Assembly (NCBI GenBank): GCA_033065855.1
Contig: JAVXUO010001478.1
Location: 62,001 to 126,000 of the forward strand
DNA: 64,000 nucleotides
Origin: Escallonia rubra
Lineage: Eukaryota; Streptophyta; Magnoliopsida; Escalloniales; Escalloniaceae
Direction: 5' to 3'
Position 1 is the stretch's first letter. Each line of letters opens with the position of its first letter. The notes under the pieces were generated by a model that saw nothing but the letters and a program-made list of their open reading frames with translations, did no database searches and was not told the DNA's origin. The translations under genes were made by a program, and so were the position numbers. Below, piece after piece: positions 45,905 through 58,312 of the stretch.

Positions 45905-48398
45905 TTTCTGTTTTCTTCCGGGATGACATTGTGGAGTCAGATATCTTCAATTTTTTTGACGTGTCATTTGGTTGGAAAAGATGTTGACGGATTGTACACA
46001 GGCGGTGCTAGTTGGACAAGATATTCCTTGTGTAAAGCTCAAAAGTTGATGCTTGCAAGGATTTCATTGTGTTCGTTTGTGTCCATGTTAGCCACATGTT
46101 TAGCAGTCTTTCCAATTACTTTTTCTACGTTGTTTCTGAAGATGGTTTGTGGTAGACTTCTAGTATTGTCTATGAGTTCGCATTGCATCCTACATCTGTG
46201 TACAATGTTGGTGTGCGAGAAGTCAGTATATGTGTGAAGTACGATAAGAGTTGCCGTTAATTTGATAATAACTTACTTAAGCACGACAATGGAGTCCGCG
46301 GATGAGTAGCTGCAAGTGAAAGTGGTTTCAATTTTTTCACTGGTTGAATGATTGCATTTATTGCATGCAGTATACCATACGCGCTAGGAAAGAGTAGCGG
46401 CTTTGATTTTGGCTTTTACCCATATTGCATTTTGTTGTTGGTTAAGACAATAGTAATTGAATTGAGATAAAGAAACATACTTCTACTAAAGCTGAGGTTG
46501 AGAGCTTATGAGACGCACGTTGTTAAGAGAAGATAAAGGAAATGATAACTAAGAGCCAATAACAAACTGAATAATAGTTGCGAATTAAACAAACATGTTT
46601 TAGCTTATAGCGAACATGGCAACGTACACAGTAGAGTTCAACGCAGCACAGAAAGATGTTAGAAAATCTAGAATCGGGCAATAGGCAGGACTACAAGATG
46701 GATGATGTCAATGTACATGAATATTGATACAGAACAAGTAATCACTCTAGATAACATCTTTTCTTAACTTGATGATGATAATGATGGCAAGTCTTTCGTT
46801 AGTGGTGCACTCCCATGATTGTAATAAAAAGACAGTATATTAGCAAGAGCCAATCATTGCAAGACAGTGTACCTAGCAAAGATATTTGGTAGCTAACGTT
46901 TTATGATAATTTGGCAATTGGTGTAACAACAAACTGGCTGCTTCCTGCTTCATTAGTGGGATCATGGTTGCTATGTTTATAGGCTGTGGGATCCACAAGA
47001 TACTGTTTGGAAGTTTGAATGTTGCGGATGACAGTTCTGTTTTGGTTTTGCCTTTATCATAATATGCCAACACGTGGAAATCAAGTGAGGTTTTATTGTT
47101 ATTCTCAATCATAATATGCAAGTAATGTTTTGAATGCGAGTCTTACCTTGTTTGCAAGCATATAATTTCAGGTATGTCTTTGTTTATGTCGATTGTTGAT
47201 GATGGGGTTGTTGATAGCGACAAACCCATAGGAGTTAGAAAATAAAATATTTTAGTACCACTACAATTTTTTTCCCGTTAATAAATAATCAGATGCATAC
47301 CATTATACGGAGTAGCTTTGACGTTGGTGGCAAGTACAGAAAATCATTGACTATGGCAGTCATTTGTTCACATTCATCTGAGACGAATTCGTTCCATGTG
47401 GTTAGCCTGATTGGTTTTCATCTTAGAGTATAGTTTAAGTTGTTGGAAAAAAGGGAATTGAGCATTTAGAAAGTGATGTCATAAGTTTATGTAAAAATGT
47501 ATGCTTGATCAAGCAAAATGATATCTCGATGGCGTCCTGGACGTTCAGAGAAACGAAACGTCATAGTTTTTATCGAGAGTACCTCAATAGCAATTGCAAG
47601 AACGTCTCTTAAATAGAAAGAAAGAGGTGTTTAAGATTGAACAAACTCTGGCTGCTACTCTGATTGTAGGAATATTCCTCCAACCCCTTATATATTGATA
47701 ATTAATAGTCGCTAAATATTTTCAGTGACTTTTTTGTTAACACTTTTAGCAATAAATCTTAACAGTATTTTTTTAGCGTCAGTAAATAAAAGTCACTATA
47801 AACATTTAATAACCATTAATTGTCGCTACATGGGAGGTAGGAGGAATATTCCTTCAACCCGGGTAGTAGCCAATTTTTTTCCTTTAAGATTTGGGTATCA
47901 ACTCGCATAAGGAAGGAGTAGATTCATATCAAACGTGTTGGTTGTTCCACTATACTTGATGACATCTAAAAGCTAGACGAAGTTGTACATATGTGCTACT
48001 GCATTGTTGGCCTCATTTGCATTCTCTATGCAGATACTTGAATTGAGGATGATGACATAGTCATTATCAACTATGCGTGGTCTGCTAGGAGCTTTTCGTA
48101 TAGTTCCGTTCATGAAGAAGTAGCTTTTATCAATGTTCAATATACCACTGAATGCAGGAATGTCAGCGTCAAATGTTGTTGCCTGAATTTTTGTGCCCTA
48201 TATTTGATAGCAGTGTACATGATAGCATATCACATATAAAAATGAATTCACCTCTTCGTCAGCTAGTATGTAGCGTTGAAATTGTGTTGTGCCTGATATG
48301 GATGTCTAGGCATGCCTATTTTCCATGACACGAAGTTTTGCGTTCCACAGCCTTGTCCTGTCGTCCAGTTGTTGTAGCATCATATGAGTGGTTGCCAT
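45905..48398 (-). pseudogene. RPA1-like gene of the Helitron, broken
   Basis: Exon-like pieces in order on the minus strand match the single-strand DNA-binding folds of replication protein A large subunit. At 48252-48398: MATTHMMLQQLDDRTRLWNA and GTTQFQRYILADEE, with an in-frame TAG between them. At about 47975-48197: GTKIQATTFDADIPAFSGIL, IDKSYFFMNG and RIVDNDYVIILNS, joined with good GT-AG sites. Near 47290-47420: TTWNEFVSDECEQM, as in the second fold. At 45910-46240: CRMQCELIDNTRSLP, FRNNVEKVIGKTAKH and KEYLVQLAPPVYNPSTSF, as in the C-terminal fold. Further stops occur, for example near 46043. Helitron-borne RPA genes presumably help in handling single-stranded transposition intermediates. 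This copy is dead. Confidence 0.65.
47688..47836. repeat. possible small MITE inside the RPA-like pseudogene
   Basis: The segment has partly inverted ends (TAATAGTCGCTAAATATTTT and, reversed from the right, TAGCGACAATTAATGG; also CAGTGACTTTT and AAAAGTCACTAT) and is flanked by near-identical AGGAATATTCCTCCAACCC and AGGAATATTCCTTCAACCC. It may be an insertion that duplicated its target. Confidence 0.35.
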
Positions 48399-48734
48399 GT
48401 ATGTTGTGAAAGATTTTATCTTCAGCTGTTGGTAAACTGAGTATGATGATACGCATATTGGTGTTTATAGATATATGAAGAGTGACATAACTTCACTGGA
48501 ATGTTTTTAGTTAGAGTTTATACAATTGATTGCATTCGCAATCGGTATAATTTACATTTACTGTTGATATAGTTTCAAGTAAAAAGTGCGTCAAAGAAGT
48601 TGGGAAAGAAACAAGATGTAACAGTTCGGAACTTCATATGTGAGTATACATGGTTTATGTTTTAGATGCCACGTTGAATATAAGAATATTTTTTGTGTTA
48701 TATAGGAGTCACTCTTTGCCCCAAGATATTGTAC

Positions 48735-49755
48735 ATTTAATCTTCTTAATTTCGCTGTTCTAATTACGAATATCTTCTTTCCTTATCTTATCCTTTGCTG
48801 AAGGTGAAGTTTCAGCAATTACTTGGATATGAGCATTTCTTGCTTATAACATAGTAGTATAGATTAATTTTGTGCAATTGATGAATAAGAAGAAGAAGCT
48901 AGAATTTTACTCAAAGTTAAAGACCTTGAATCAACACATCCTTTGCTAAGCAGGTTTGCATGCCCTTGCTAGGTTAAGCTTAGCACCAATCAACACTCTA
49001 GTTTAACACAAGTAAACAAAACAACATGGAACATATGGCACGTAAGTCTAATTTAGCTCCTACTAAAATGAATAATAGGATGTCTCACTCAAAAACCAGG
49101 TCTGAGGCATAACAATATCATTTAGTCTGACATCTAATTGACGCACTCGTTTTCTTAAATTTAATTTATTGCATCAGATGCTTATCCAAATTCACAAGAA
49201 TTCAAGCCCAATGCAGGGTTAAGATATGTTAACAACCTGCCCAAACTACATTTTGAAGTAAAATCCAACTCAAACCAGATGAGTTTTGCTACGTTAACCT
49301 TTCATACCCATGAAGGTTCCATCTCCAGTAGTCTACCGACGCTATTCAATTTGCGAAACTACTCCTTCCAATTCATGATAAAAACCCCTATTCACGTTTT
49401 GCAATTACTTAGAACAGAATTTTGAGCACGTATACATTGGCTTTACTCATTGTTTTTGTCCAAGTAAAATACTCCCTATGTTTAAATGGGTTTTTCCCTT
49501 TTCGTCCATCTAAACATAGATTGAACTCAACTAAAAATTGTAGATTAATTAACTAATGTTAGGCAAATCGAGGAATGATAAGAACAATGAGTAAACTCGA
49601 CGCATCGTTCTAATTCCTGCTATTGTGTTAGTGGTTATTTATAAGATATTCTACCTTTAATCTCTTTAATTTCTTTATTCTCATTATAAATATCTTCTTT
49701 CCTTATCTTCCCATTTGATGAAGGTGAAGTTTCAGTAATTACTTGGATAGAGAAG
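48735..49755. repeat. dispersed direct repeats of about 95 bp
   Basis: A segment ending GAAGGTGAAGTTTCAGCAAT and TACTTGGATA occurs at about 48735-48830 and again at about 49655-49752; both begin with TTTAATCT and include ATATCTTCTTTCCTTATCTT. A third, shorter match to the start (ATAAAATATTCTATCTTTAATG) is at about 50680-50715. They lie inside the Helitron region between its two genes. Confidence 0.75.
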
Positions 49756-50149
49756 AAAATTTGTAAAGGAGAAAAGTAGAAAAGATGAAGAAGATCTATG
49801 ATTGAAGATTAGGAATAAAAACTTTTGGTATAACCAAGGCATCTAATATTAAATGAAAGAGAAGATTACTATAGGTAGACTATCTTGCAACTCAATTATA
49901 CAAAATAATTTAAAATATGTTTAGCGAATTTTACGTACTCACATGTAACTGTATGCACTTGATGAGATTCAACTCTACAATTGAAAGGAGATTAGTTTGA
50001 GCATGAATTCTAAAAATGAGTTGTCTAATGTTCTCAGACGTTGCTCTTGCATTAGACAAAGTTATTAACTGATGATGAGTATGCAATTAACTTAACATGT
50101 TTAAACTCCAATAAGTAACATGTCTATCAAAGTACTGGTGTGAATAATA

Positions 50150-50345
50150 TGCAGAGAATTGATTTCAATTTTGGTGCCAATAGCCTGGTCCCAATAATTA
50201 TTTTCAATTGCACCAGTAACTTGTTTAACAGAGAATTGCTCTGAATTTTGGTGTCAATAACTTGTTTAGCGGAGAATTGTTTTCGATTGCACCAGTAACT
50301 TGTTTAGCAGAGAATTGCTTTTAATTTTGATGCCAATAATATGCT
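50150..50345. repeat. tandem repeats of about 41 bp
   Basis: Four to five units built around AGAGAATTG, TTTTGGTGTCAATAACTTG and TTTAGC follow each other. Alternate units carry GCACCAGTAACTTG instead of GTCAATAACTTG, giving a higher-order period of about 81 bp. Confidence 0.75.
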
Positions 50346-51059
50346 GAACTTTTTGTTACTGGTGCACAAATATTGTTATTGATGTTATCATATTTCAAAA
50401 ATCTGAAGAATGCCATGACTGACATTTCAATTGTTCACATAACTACACATGTATGGTATCTTACACACCATCTACTTTGGTAACGCGATGGTTTTCTTCG
50501 TTATCTCTCTTCTTCTTTATCTTCTCTTCCTCTTTCCTCCGTTCTGATGTCCTTCTCTTTTGTACTAAATTCTTTATGCTTTTGTTGTGACTTTTTGCTA
50601 CTTCTTGCTAAACGAAGGTTACTCTTTCTTAGTTAGTTCTCTTTTTTTCTTGCTTCCTACACTTTTTCTTAGTGGTTGTTATAAAATATTCTATCTTTAA
50701 TGTCCTTAATTTATACTATTGCGTTTTAGTTCCACTTAATTTTTACTTTGTGTACAACGATACCGAAATGAGGCAGCTTTGTATAAGAAGTAAATAAATG
50801 AAATAAAGGGAAACAATACTTGTTGTTTGAGAGTGGCACAATTCTTTGTGTTATTCTTATTGGCTAGCTACTAAAGGCGAGGTCCTGATGTTCCTGCCAA
50901 ATGAGTTTTCATCAAAGTGCAATAAGTTTGTAAGTAAATATGTTTTCAAGAGTAACGTGCTGGAAATAACACCAATGAACAAGCAACAAAAATATAAGAC
51001 AATCAAATGTATATTTATTATCAGTACATGCGTTAGTGCTAAGAGTTCTTTGTAGACCA

Positions 51060-52564
51060 TATTTTTAGTTTGATTGTATGGCCCTTCATGGTCTAATAGG
51101 GGTTTTGTAACCATTTTCACATCAGCGGCATGCTTAGCTTTAAAGAGAGCTACATATAGTTGGCCATGAGAGAAGACAGGTTCAGGTAAGTAAATGCCAA
51201 CTTTGTCTAATGTCTACCCTTGTGCTTTGTTTATTGTCATCGCAAAGCTTCACTGTAGAGGCCAGGGAACTATTTTCGCCCAAATTGAAATGGATAGTTT
51301 TCACTTGAGGGCGGACGCAAAGGAATTCTTAGAATAAATATATTGTTACCTTTGTAATGTCCTGAAGAAATTTCTGTGAGGATGACATTAGGTTTGGATC
51401 CCTTACAAACAAGTCGAGTTCCATTACATAAGCCTGAGGATGGATCTACGTTGCGCAACAACATAACTAGGCAATTTTCTTTGAAGGATATGCAGTAAGG
51501 AGGTATCCCATTTGCTGTTAATGTATTGAGGAACTCTTCTTGGTAGTTCTGATAATTGTCATCAATGGCACAATCGAAGCTGTTGTATTTGTAAACAACG
51601 CTTGATACTTGTGAAATTATCTCATTGTTTATCTCGTCAATAAATTCATTCTTAGGGGTAAGGATTGCCTTGTTAGTCATTAATGTCATGTCAAAGGGTT
51701 GACTTTTTAGGTCGGGAAAGATGTTGCTAACTAAGTCAGAAATAGACTTAGTGTCTTGGTTATAGAGAATAACCATTTCTTCAGGAATGGCAATATCTTC
51801 ATCATTTATATTTGGATGTGTCTCATTGCCAACATGCAGAAGGAATTCAAAGAAGATGGGATCATGAAATGCACGCATATTTTCAGTTAAGTGTAGCTTT
51901 ATGAACGTTGGCCATAGAGTAGACATCAAGAGGCTGTTATTAATGAATTCTTCACGGTTTGCTTTAGGTGTAACAGGGAGCACCTGTCGAAAGTCACCTC
52001 CAAAAACCATAACTTTCCCCCGAATGAGATGTCATCGGTGCAAATGTCTCGTAACATGGTTTCAATAGCCTCAACATTATGTCGTCTTGCCATGGATGCT
52101 TCATCCCAAATTATAAGACGTGCCTCTTTAAGAAGAGTTGATGTTACTGTTTGTTTACCGACATTGCAAGAGAGGATTTCCTTATTCTCAAGAGAAATTT
52201 TAAAACACGAATGTGCCATTCGAGCATCGAGTAAATTGGATACAACAATTCCAGAGGACGCAGTGGCTAGAACTATGTATCCTTCAGATCGAACAGTAGC
52301 TAACAAAGCCTTATACAAGTATGTTTTACATGTTCCACTAGGTCCATCAATGAAGAAGGCAAAAGCTTTTTGGTCACAAACGTGTTGCATAATGAACTTG
52401 TATGTTTCCATTTGACCTGCATTTAGCTTTGATACATCAAGTATGTCCTCAAGAGAAATAAGAATGTTTAATTCCTCTTCATTAATGTTTTTTACTCTCT
52501 TGCATAGTTGAATATCTTCGTATGACACCAAAGGGAAATCAAAATCAGCTTGTCGTTTTCCCAT
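51060..52564 (-). pseudogene. PIF1-type Helitron helicase, frameshifted
   Basis: From 52564 the reading MGKRQADFDFPLVSYEDIQL leads into AGQMETYKFIMQHV, the Walker A region DGPSGTCKTYLYKALLA (consensus GGTGKT altered to SGTCKT), ATASSGIV, AHSCFKI and the Walker B region LIIWDEASMARRHNVEAIE. A one-base deletion near 52011 shifts the frame at FGGK; the other frame continues with VFGGDFRQVLPVTPKANREE, LTENMRA and CNGTRLVC to 51270. Past stops and small losses it ends with TLDKVGIYLPEPVFSHGQLY at 51060-51190, the family's C-terminal motif. This is the helicase half of a plant RepHel protein; the Rep half is absent. It cannot encode an active protein as it stands. Confidence 0.9.
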
Positions 52565-53405
52565 TGACTCAATACATTATGCTATATATGTGATCATTTT
52601 GTAATGAACAAGTTTCTCATTTGAGCTGTAGGTGCGCTGAAAATCTGAAGTGAAGATCATCCACTTCTTTCTGGTTATTGAATTTTGTAGATTCTCAAAC
52701 CTTTTAGTTTTAAATCAGTTGATATAATTAAATGTTCGATAGATTGCATGACCACGTTTCTTGCTACAGAATTTTTGTGATTTCAAACTTTTTGGTTTTA
52801 GATAAGTTGAGATATCAAAGGTTTGAGAGTTTGAATGACCTGATTAAAGCGAGGACAATCCAGTACTTTCTGATCATGAACATGCGTATTAACTTTATGT
52901 TTCATCTCCCAAATCCTCTTAAGACTGGAAATGTGTGTAGTGCTAAATGTCCATTTCCATAACGAGAAATATGCACTTGTAAATGCGATAATATGGTAGG
53001 TATAGTAACGTTGATAATATGGTAGGTACATTAAGCGATACACTCACAAAAATGAGAAGAGAGGAAGTTGAGAAGAGCTCCGGTGTAAGGTGCTCTCTGG
53101 AGCAAGACTAAAAGAGATGTGGAGTAAGGGTGCTATCTGGAGTAAGGGTGCTCTCTAGAGCAAGACTATTGCCTGCCTTAAAAGGATATGGTTACTCTAA
53201 AACTTAATCAATGTCTTTATAAATTCCGAGTTGGGAGTAGAGTTCTACCTATAGGCAAGCGAAGACTCGTTTTAACTTTGTGAATTTCATTGACAAAGAG
53301 TTGGTTACCTATCGTGGTTGATAAAAGCTTGGGAGTCATTTTAGTGATAGCATGTTCTTGCAATTTACCTTATAATTCCATCCTTTTGAAACATGAAATC
53401 TTTCT

Positions 53406-53556
53406 AAATGTTCATGCTCCGAAAAGATCATTACATATATACAATTCTATGCATATGCATGCATAAAAACCCTTAGATCATTAAATGTTCATGCTCCGAA
53501 AAGATCATTACATATATACAATTCTATGCATATGCATGCATAAAAACCCTAAGGTT
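53406..53556. repeat. two-copy 77-bp tandem duplication
   Basis: AAATGTTCATGCTCCGAAAA starts at 53406 and again at 53483; the two units are nearly identical through TATGCATATGCATGCATAAA and AACCCT. Such identity means a recent event. Confidence 0.95.
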
Positions 53557-53839
53557 CCATTTAGAGGTATCCATTATGAAGTAATGAACATTTGGATGTC
53601 CAGTTCGGACAATTTTAAAAATCACGGTACCTATATATGAGTGTTGCAGATCATGCTTATTTGTTTTATGTCTTGAAAATTTGACAGATCATTAATTACC
53701 TTATGTTTTTCCTTGTGCGTACTAGATATGGTGTCCTACATCCATTTTTGCTTGCACAACAACAATATATGTTATTATAATACCTACTCGATGTCATGTA
53801 TTAGGAAAAATAAAGGGACGTTTATTGCCGAATATTCAA

Positions 53840-54016
53840 TAGACATGGGACAAAGCATGAGTTATTAACTGTTTTAGAGACATGTACATTTTTATATTAT
53901 TATATATCCACTGCTTATTAGAGAATAATAGACATGGGACAAAACATGAGTTATTAACTGTTTTAGAGACATGTAGCTTTTTATATTATGATATATCCAC
54001 TACTTATTAGAGAATA
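53840..54016. repeat. two-copy 89-bp tandem duplication
   Basis: TAGACATGGGACAAAGCATG starts at 53840 and with one change at 53929; both units end in TTATTAGAGAATAATA or AAAAG. A handful of substitutions separate them. Confidence 0.95.
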
Positions 54017-54970
54017 AAAGGGCCTAGACAGTCGCATGCATGCATTTATTTACAAATTGCCATTTGGGATTCTAGCTTTTAATCTAGGGTGCTATTTAGT
54101 AATATCGATGATCATGTCAATGATCGAAGTTGGATGCAAAGGAAAAGTGTTGATGATTTCAAAGATTGAGTCGATGCATTTATCTAGTTTGCTTATGCCC
54201 GTCGTACATTTGTTGACACTAGAAAGATAAGGTGTCCGTGGAAATGCTTTGAGTTGTTGCATTAAAAAAAAGGAAACGTGGTAAAGTATCATCTTTGCCG
54301 GAGTGATTTTATAAATGTCTATACAAGATGGACTCAACACGAAAAAAACAACAATTTTGTCATCTTGAAGCTAGAGTTTATGCAACTTATGATTATAGAG
54401 CTTGGTTATAGATGTTTAGAGTGATGATGTTGACTAGGGTGACTACCGCTATGATGACCATGCATAATGGCCCAAGAGGCATGCTCGTAAGTTTTATGAT
54501 TTATTAAGAGACACCAAGGACCACTGTGGGATAGAAGCACGAATCCCACAAGGTTGTTTACAATTATTAGGTTATTACACTTGAAACTTGAGAAATGGTT
54601 GAGTGACACATGATTTAATGATATTTTGATGTTTATCAAGGAAATTTTGCTGGAATATGAGAAGTTTCTAGGGTCTAATTATGATGCCAAAAAAATAGGA
54701 CGAAGAAGACTATGGGAAAAAGGCTTTTTTTTCCCACACAAAAGCAATTATCGCATGTGACTTCACAAAGCATGTGAACAAGCTAGCAAAAAGTTGATTG
54801 AATTTCCACCAATGAAGGATTAATGAAACAGTTTAATCCTCATTGGATTGGAGGAGGAGTGCGGGCACAAATTGTTGACAGATGGATATGAAATCCAAAT
54901 GGAAAATTGAAAAGTAAGAGTGGGAGGGAAAATGAATTCAACCAAGATCGTATTCACACAAGAAGGCCAG

Positions 54971-55194
54971 TGCCACATGATATTGCTAATATGAAACTGA
55001 GGCTGCCAACCTGAATTTGGATAAGGAAGAGGTGTTCGTTCTAGCATAGCTGAAGACGCACAAGAGCAGAAAAGAAAAAGAATGCCACACGATATTGGTA
55101 AATATGAAACTGAGGCTGCCAACCCAAATTTGGATAAGGAGAGGTGTTTGCTCTAGCATAGCAGAAGACCCGCAAGAGCATAAAAGAGAAAGTT
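54971..55194. repeat. two-copy 112-bp tandem duplication
   Basis: TGCCACATGATATTGCTAAT at 54971 and TGCCACACGATATTGGTAAA at 55083 begin two units of about 90 percent identity that run through GAGGTGTT and CTAGCATAGC to the AAGAGAAAG-like ends. Confidence 0.9.
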
Positions 55195-55791
55195 CAAGCA
55201 CACTGTCCATGAGAGTTTGTTTTAAAGGTTTCAAATAATGTTTATATAAGTTATGTACCTTAAGTTTGCCTTTGAATTTGGATGTGTTCTTATTTTTTTA
55301 TGTTATCATTCGTTAAGTACTTGCATTGTGTTTTGATTGTTTTTTTAGGATAAGTATGCTTCAATGTTAATGTTTACGTGTGCTTCTATCCAAGCATCAA
55401 GCTTATCCAGTAAGGAGGAAGAGGCAATTAAGTTATGGTGCATGACACCTTGGGTCATGAATGAGAAGAAGGCATAGGTGTTAGCCATGTTCAATGATGG
55501 GTCATCCTCATCTTTTATTGAACCCACACAGAGGCCAAACCTGCAAGAGCAGTCTGACTCTGCTATGATTGCTCGCCTTGTGGGAGTCATGGCAAAATGA
55601 ATGTCGGAGCATCAAGACATTATGTTCACATTCGTTTGAGATATATCATGCTATCATTATATTTTAAAACTGTGATGTAGTAACTTGGATTTTTTATAAT
55701 AGTTTATAGTAGATCTTGTCCTTATAAGGAATTGAGTAATTTACACTACAAGTATAGCTTATATCAAAAGACAGATATGACATCAATATGT

Positions 55792-56740
55792 TGTTGGAAT
55801 TGGGTTTTAAACCCATTGTGGAGAAGCAACTTTGACTCAATTTTCAAATGGGTTCCAAACCATAGCTTGGTTAGGAACAAATTAATTCACGTTCATCTAT
55901 TGGAATAGATGATCGTGGTATATTCACATGTTTAAAACGAATGAGAAGTGAATGAGAAAATTGAAGCTAAAGTTAGTGGTTCACCTTGAAAGGAAAAGAG
56001 TATCCCACATTGAAGAGATAAGCCAATGTTGTCTCCTTATAAAGCTTAGCCTTGAGCTAAGGGATGGGCCCCTTGGGGGTACCCATGTTTTGTAAGGAGG
56101 GAGGACCTAGGTTGACCCAAGGTCCACCACACGCGCGCGCCGCCCGCCCCGCCCCGTCCCGGTCCGGTCCGTGGCCGTGGCTTGGGCTAGGCCCAATCAG
56201 GCTTTATTCTTTTTGGGACAAATAAATTTTATTTATTTAATTTCCTTTCCGAAAAGTTGTGACCTTTCCTTTCCAACCAACCAGCTGTGAAGAGTTGCAC
56301 CCCCCAGTGAATACTCTGTGTATAACCGAGTCAGTTTACAGAAGTTAGAAACAATTTTAAAATCCCGAATTTTCTTTTCTTCTGTACAAGAGAGTCTGTC
56401 CAGTTTGAAGTGTTCGAAAAAGAAGAAAGAGTTCTACCATTGTTTGGTTCGCCGGGTCTGGAAATTTGGTGTGCTACTATTTTCAGACGTAGCCGTTGTA
56501 TCCTGGGAGACTATCGTCAAGAACCGTCAGCACCGTTGCGGGACGAATAAAGTCTTAAGGACAGTGAATCAAATTCACGCCTCGGCCCCTTTTTCCTTTG
56601 CTGTTCTGCAATCCTGTTGTGAGTTCATTTTAATTATTCTTGCAAAGACTATATGTTCTGTTTAGTAAACTACATTTCTGTATTTCGTACTTAATTGTTT
56701 TCTGTACAAGTATACACAAAGTATATATTTCGCAACAACA
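55792..56740 (+). mobile_element. solo LTR with perfect 5-bp target duplication
   Basis: A 949-bp segment starts TGTTGGAATTGGG and ends CGCAACAACA, so it has the inverted TGTTG/CAACA ends of an LTR. It is flanked by TATGT at 55787-55791 and again at 56741-56745. A TATA box (TTATAAAG) is at about 56037-56044, giving plus orientation. A GC-rich stretch at 56130-56180 and a hydrophobic ORF at 56318-56665 lie inside it; neither is a gene. No internal domain or second LTR is nearby, as expected after LTR-LTR recombination. Confidence 0.88.
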
Positions 56741-56745
56741 TATGT

Positions 56746-58244
56746 AATTGGTCAAATGTCAATATACAATTCCAAACAATAATATCATGTATGCCATTTT
56801 CGTGTAGGGATGAAATGCTTCCCAGCCGGATTTAAAGGGGGTTCCGTCAATGAACCAAATGGTGGACAAAGAAATAGCAATTAGCAAGATTCTGCTTTAG
56901 ATGATAACTGAGTGTATTTGAGCTTGCACATATATTTCTTCACTGTCATCACGGATTTTTCAGCCCCATCCCTCTCCCATGTTCCCTAATGGTCCCTAGA
57001 ACTAGCTGCTGCTTGTGAGGTATGGAAAGAAATCAAATTTGAATTTGAAGCAATGATACTTAGTTGCATATTTTTGTCCCTTTTTTGGAATAACATCGAT
57101 GTAACTCATTTAGTAGTTTGTGTTATATCAAATATTTGTAACATTTGCATACATAGAAGATGATTATTCTTATATATGGATTGAGAACAAAAATTGGGGT
57201 AAATTGAAGTATAAAAAACACAATTTGTTTTGGCAAGAGAATAATAAAGATTGATTGTTTGGACTTTTTCCGACAGAATTTCATCTATAAAGATCCAAGT
57301 AATCCTTAAAAAAATTTATTGACGGGTTGTCCAGTGACGAATTTTTACTGATGAAATATACACTTTTGCCGATGAATATCTCGTCAAGAAAACCTTCTCT
57401 ATTGTGGTGATGTCCTCCCCTGTAATTGTACAAAGTAGGATCTCTCAGTCCCATGTTGCTTATAGTCTTTTTTTAAATCAATAGACAAAGGGAATACACT
57501 CTAACTTCCCCGCCTTAGAGCATGTTTAGGATTGATTATGGGATGGTCAAATCCTGATTGAATATGGAATAAATTAGGTTGTTAGGCATTTGGCAAAGAC
57601 ATAAAACTAATTAAATTAGCTTTCAAAAGCTAAAATACTGATTTATATTATAATATAAGAAAACAAGAATTTTGAATTAATCGTTTTTTATAATTAGGTT
57701 TGACCATATAAAGTACTAAAATGTCCCTATTGATTACAAATATCTATAGCATTTTTTATTGAAATGCTGAACTTCTGGTCATTTTGTCACATTGAAATTG
57801 ATTTTAGTACTCTTAATCAAAACACCACTTATAGCTTAAAACTAATTTGCTAAAACCAACTCAAAGCTGATTTTGAAAAGTGATTATGACTTAATTTAAA
57901 ACTTAGTTTTGAGAAACGATCCCAGACAGACTCTTATTAAAAAGAAAAACTTACAGCAGATTATAAAGAAAATGTTAAAGACTGAGTTCTAAGGGTGGTT
58001 GGGCATTTTATGGTTTTTTGTGTTGATATGGTACATTTAAGGGACTTTTTATTATGCTTAGAATTAGGATATAATGTGAATATCATCTAGAAAGTAATGA
58101 AGGTCTTGGGCAAATTTTCTTGAGGTATTTATTTCGATTACTCTAGAATTTGGGGTTTAGACACTGCTTAGAGACCCCAAAGTTATCTGTTTAATTTGGA
58201 TAGTCTACCTTAACTCGCCTACCATAGGGGAAAAAAATAGGAAT

Positions 58245-58312
<68 letters not shown>

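Larger units (their letters stand above)
45702..53050 (-). mobile_element. decayed autonomous-type Helitron, minus strand
   Basis: Same-strand remnants of a PIF1-type helicase (51060-52564) and an RPA1-like protein (about 45905-48398) are the gene pair of plant Helitrons. The HUH Rep domain, expected upstream of the helicase (to the right), was not found. A possible 3' end is A|CTAG at 45701-45705 in plus orientation, but the hairpin inside it is weak. Both ends are therefore approximate. Helitrons leave no target duplication, so insertion cannot be proved that way. Confidence 0.6.
53051..55786. other. intergenic with three short tandem duplications
   Basis: No intact gene. A plus-strand reading around 54820-55190 (FNPHWIGGGVRAQIVDRW, then RIHTRRPVPHDI) faintly resembles plant transposase_24-type proteins, but it is full of stops and cannot be assigned. 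CTCTCTGGAGCAAGACTA and CTCTCTAGAGCAAGACTA near 53090-53168 are small repeats. Confidence 0.4.

Noticed and set aside
52029..52415. 128-codon plus-strand ORF
   Set aside because: Antisense shadow of the Helitron helicase Walker A/B region.
56318..56665. 115-codon plus-strand ORF
   Set aside because: Lies entirely inside the solo LTR and has no recognisable protein features.
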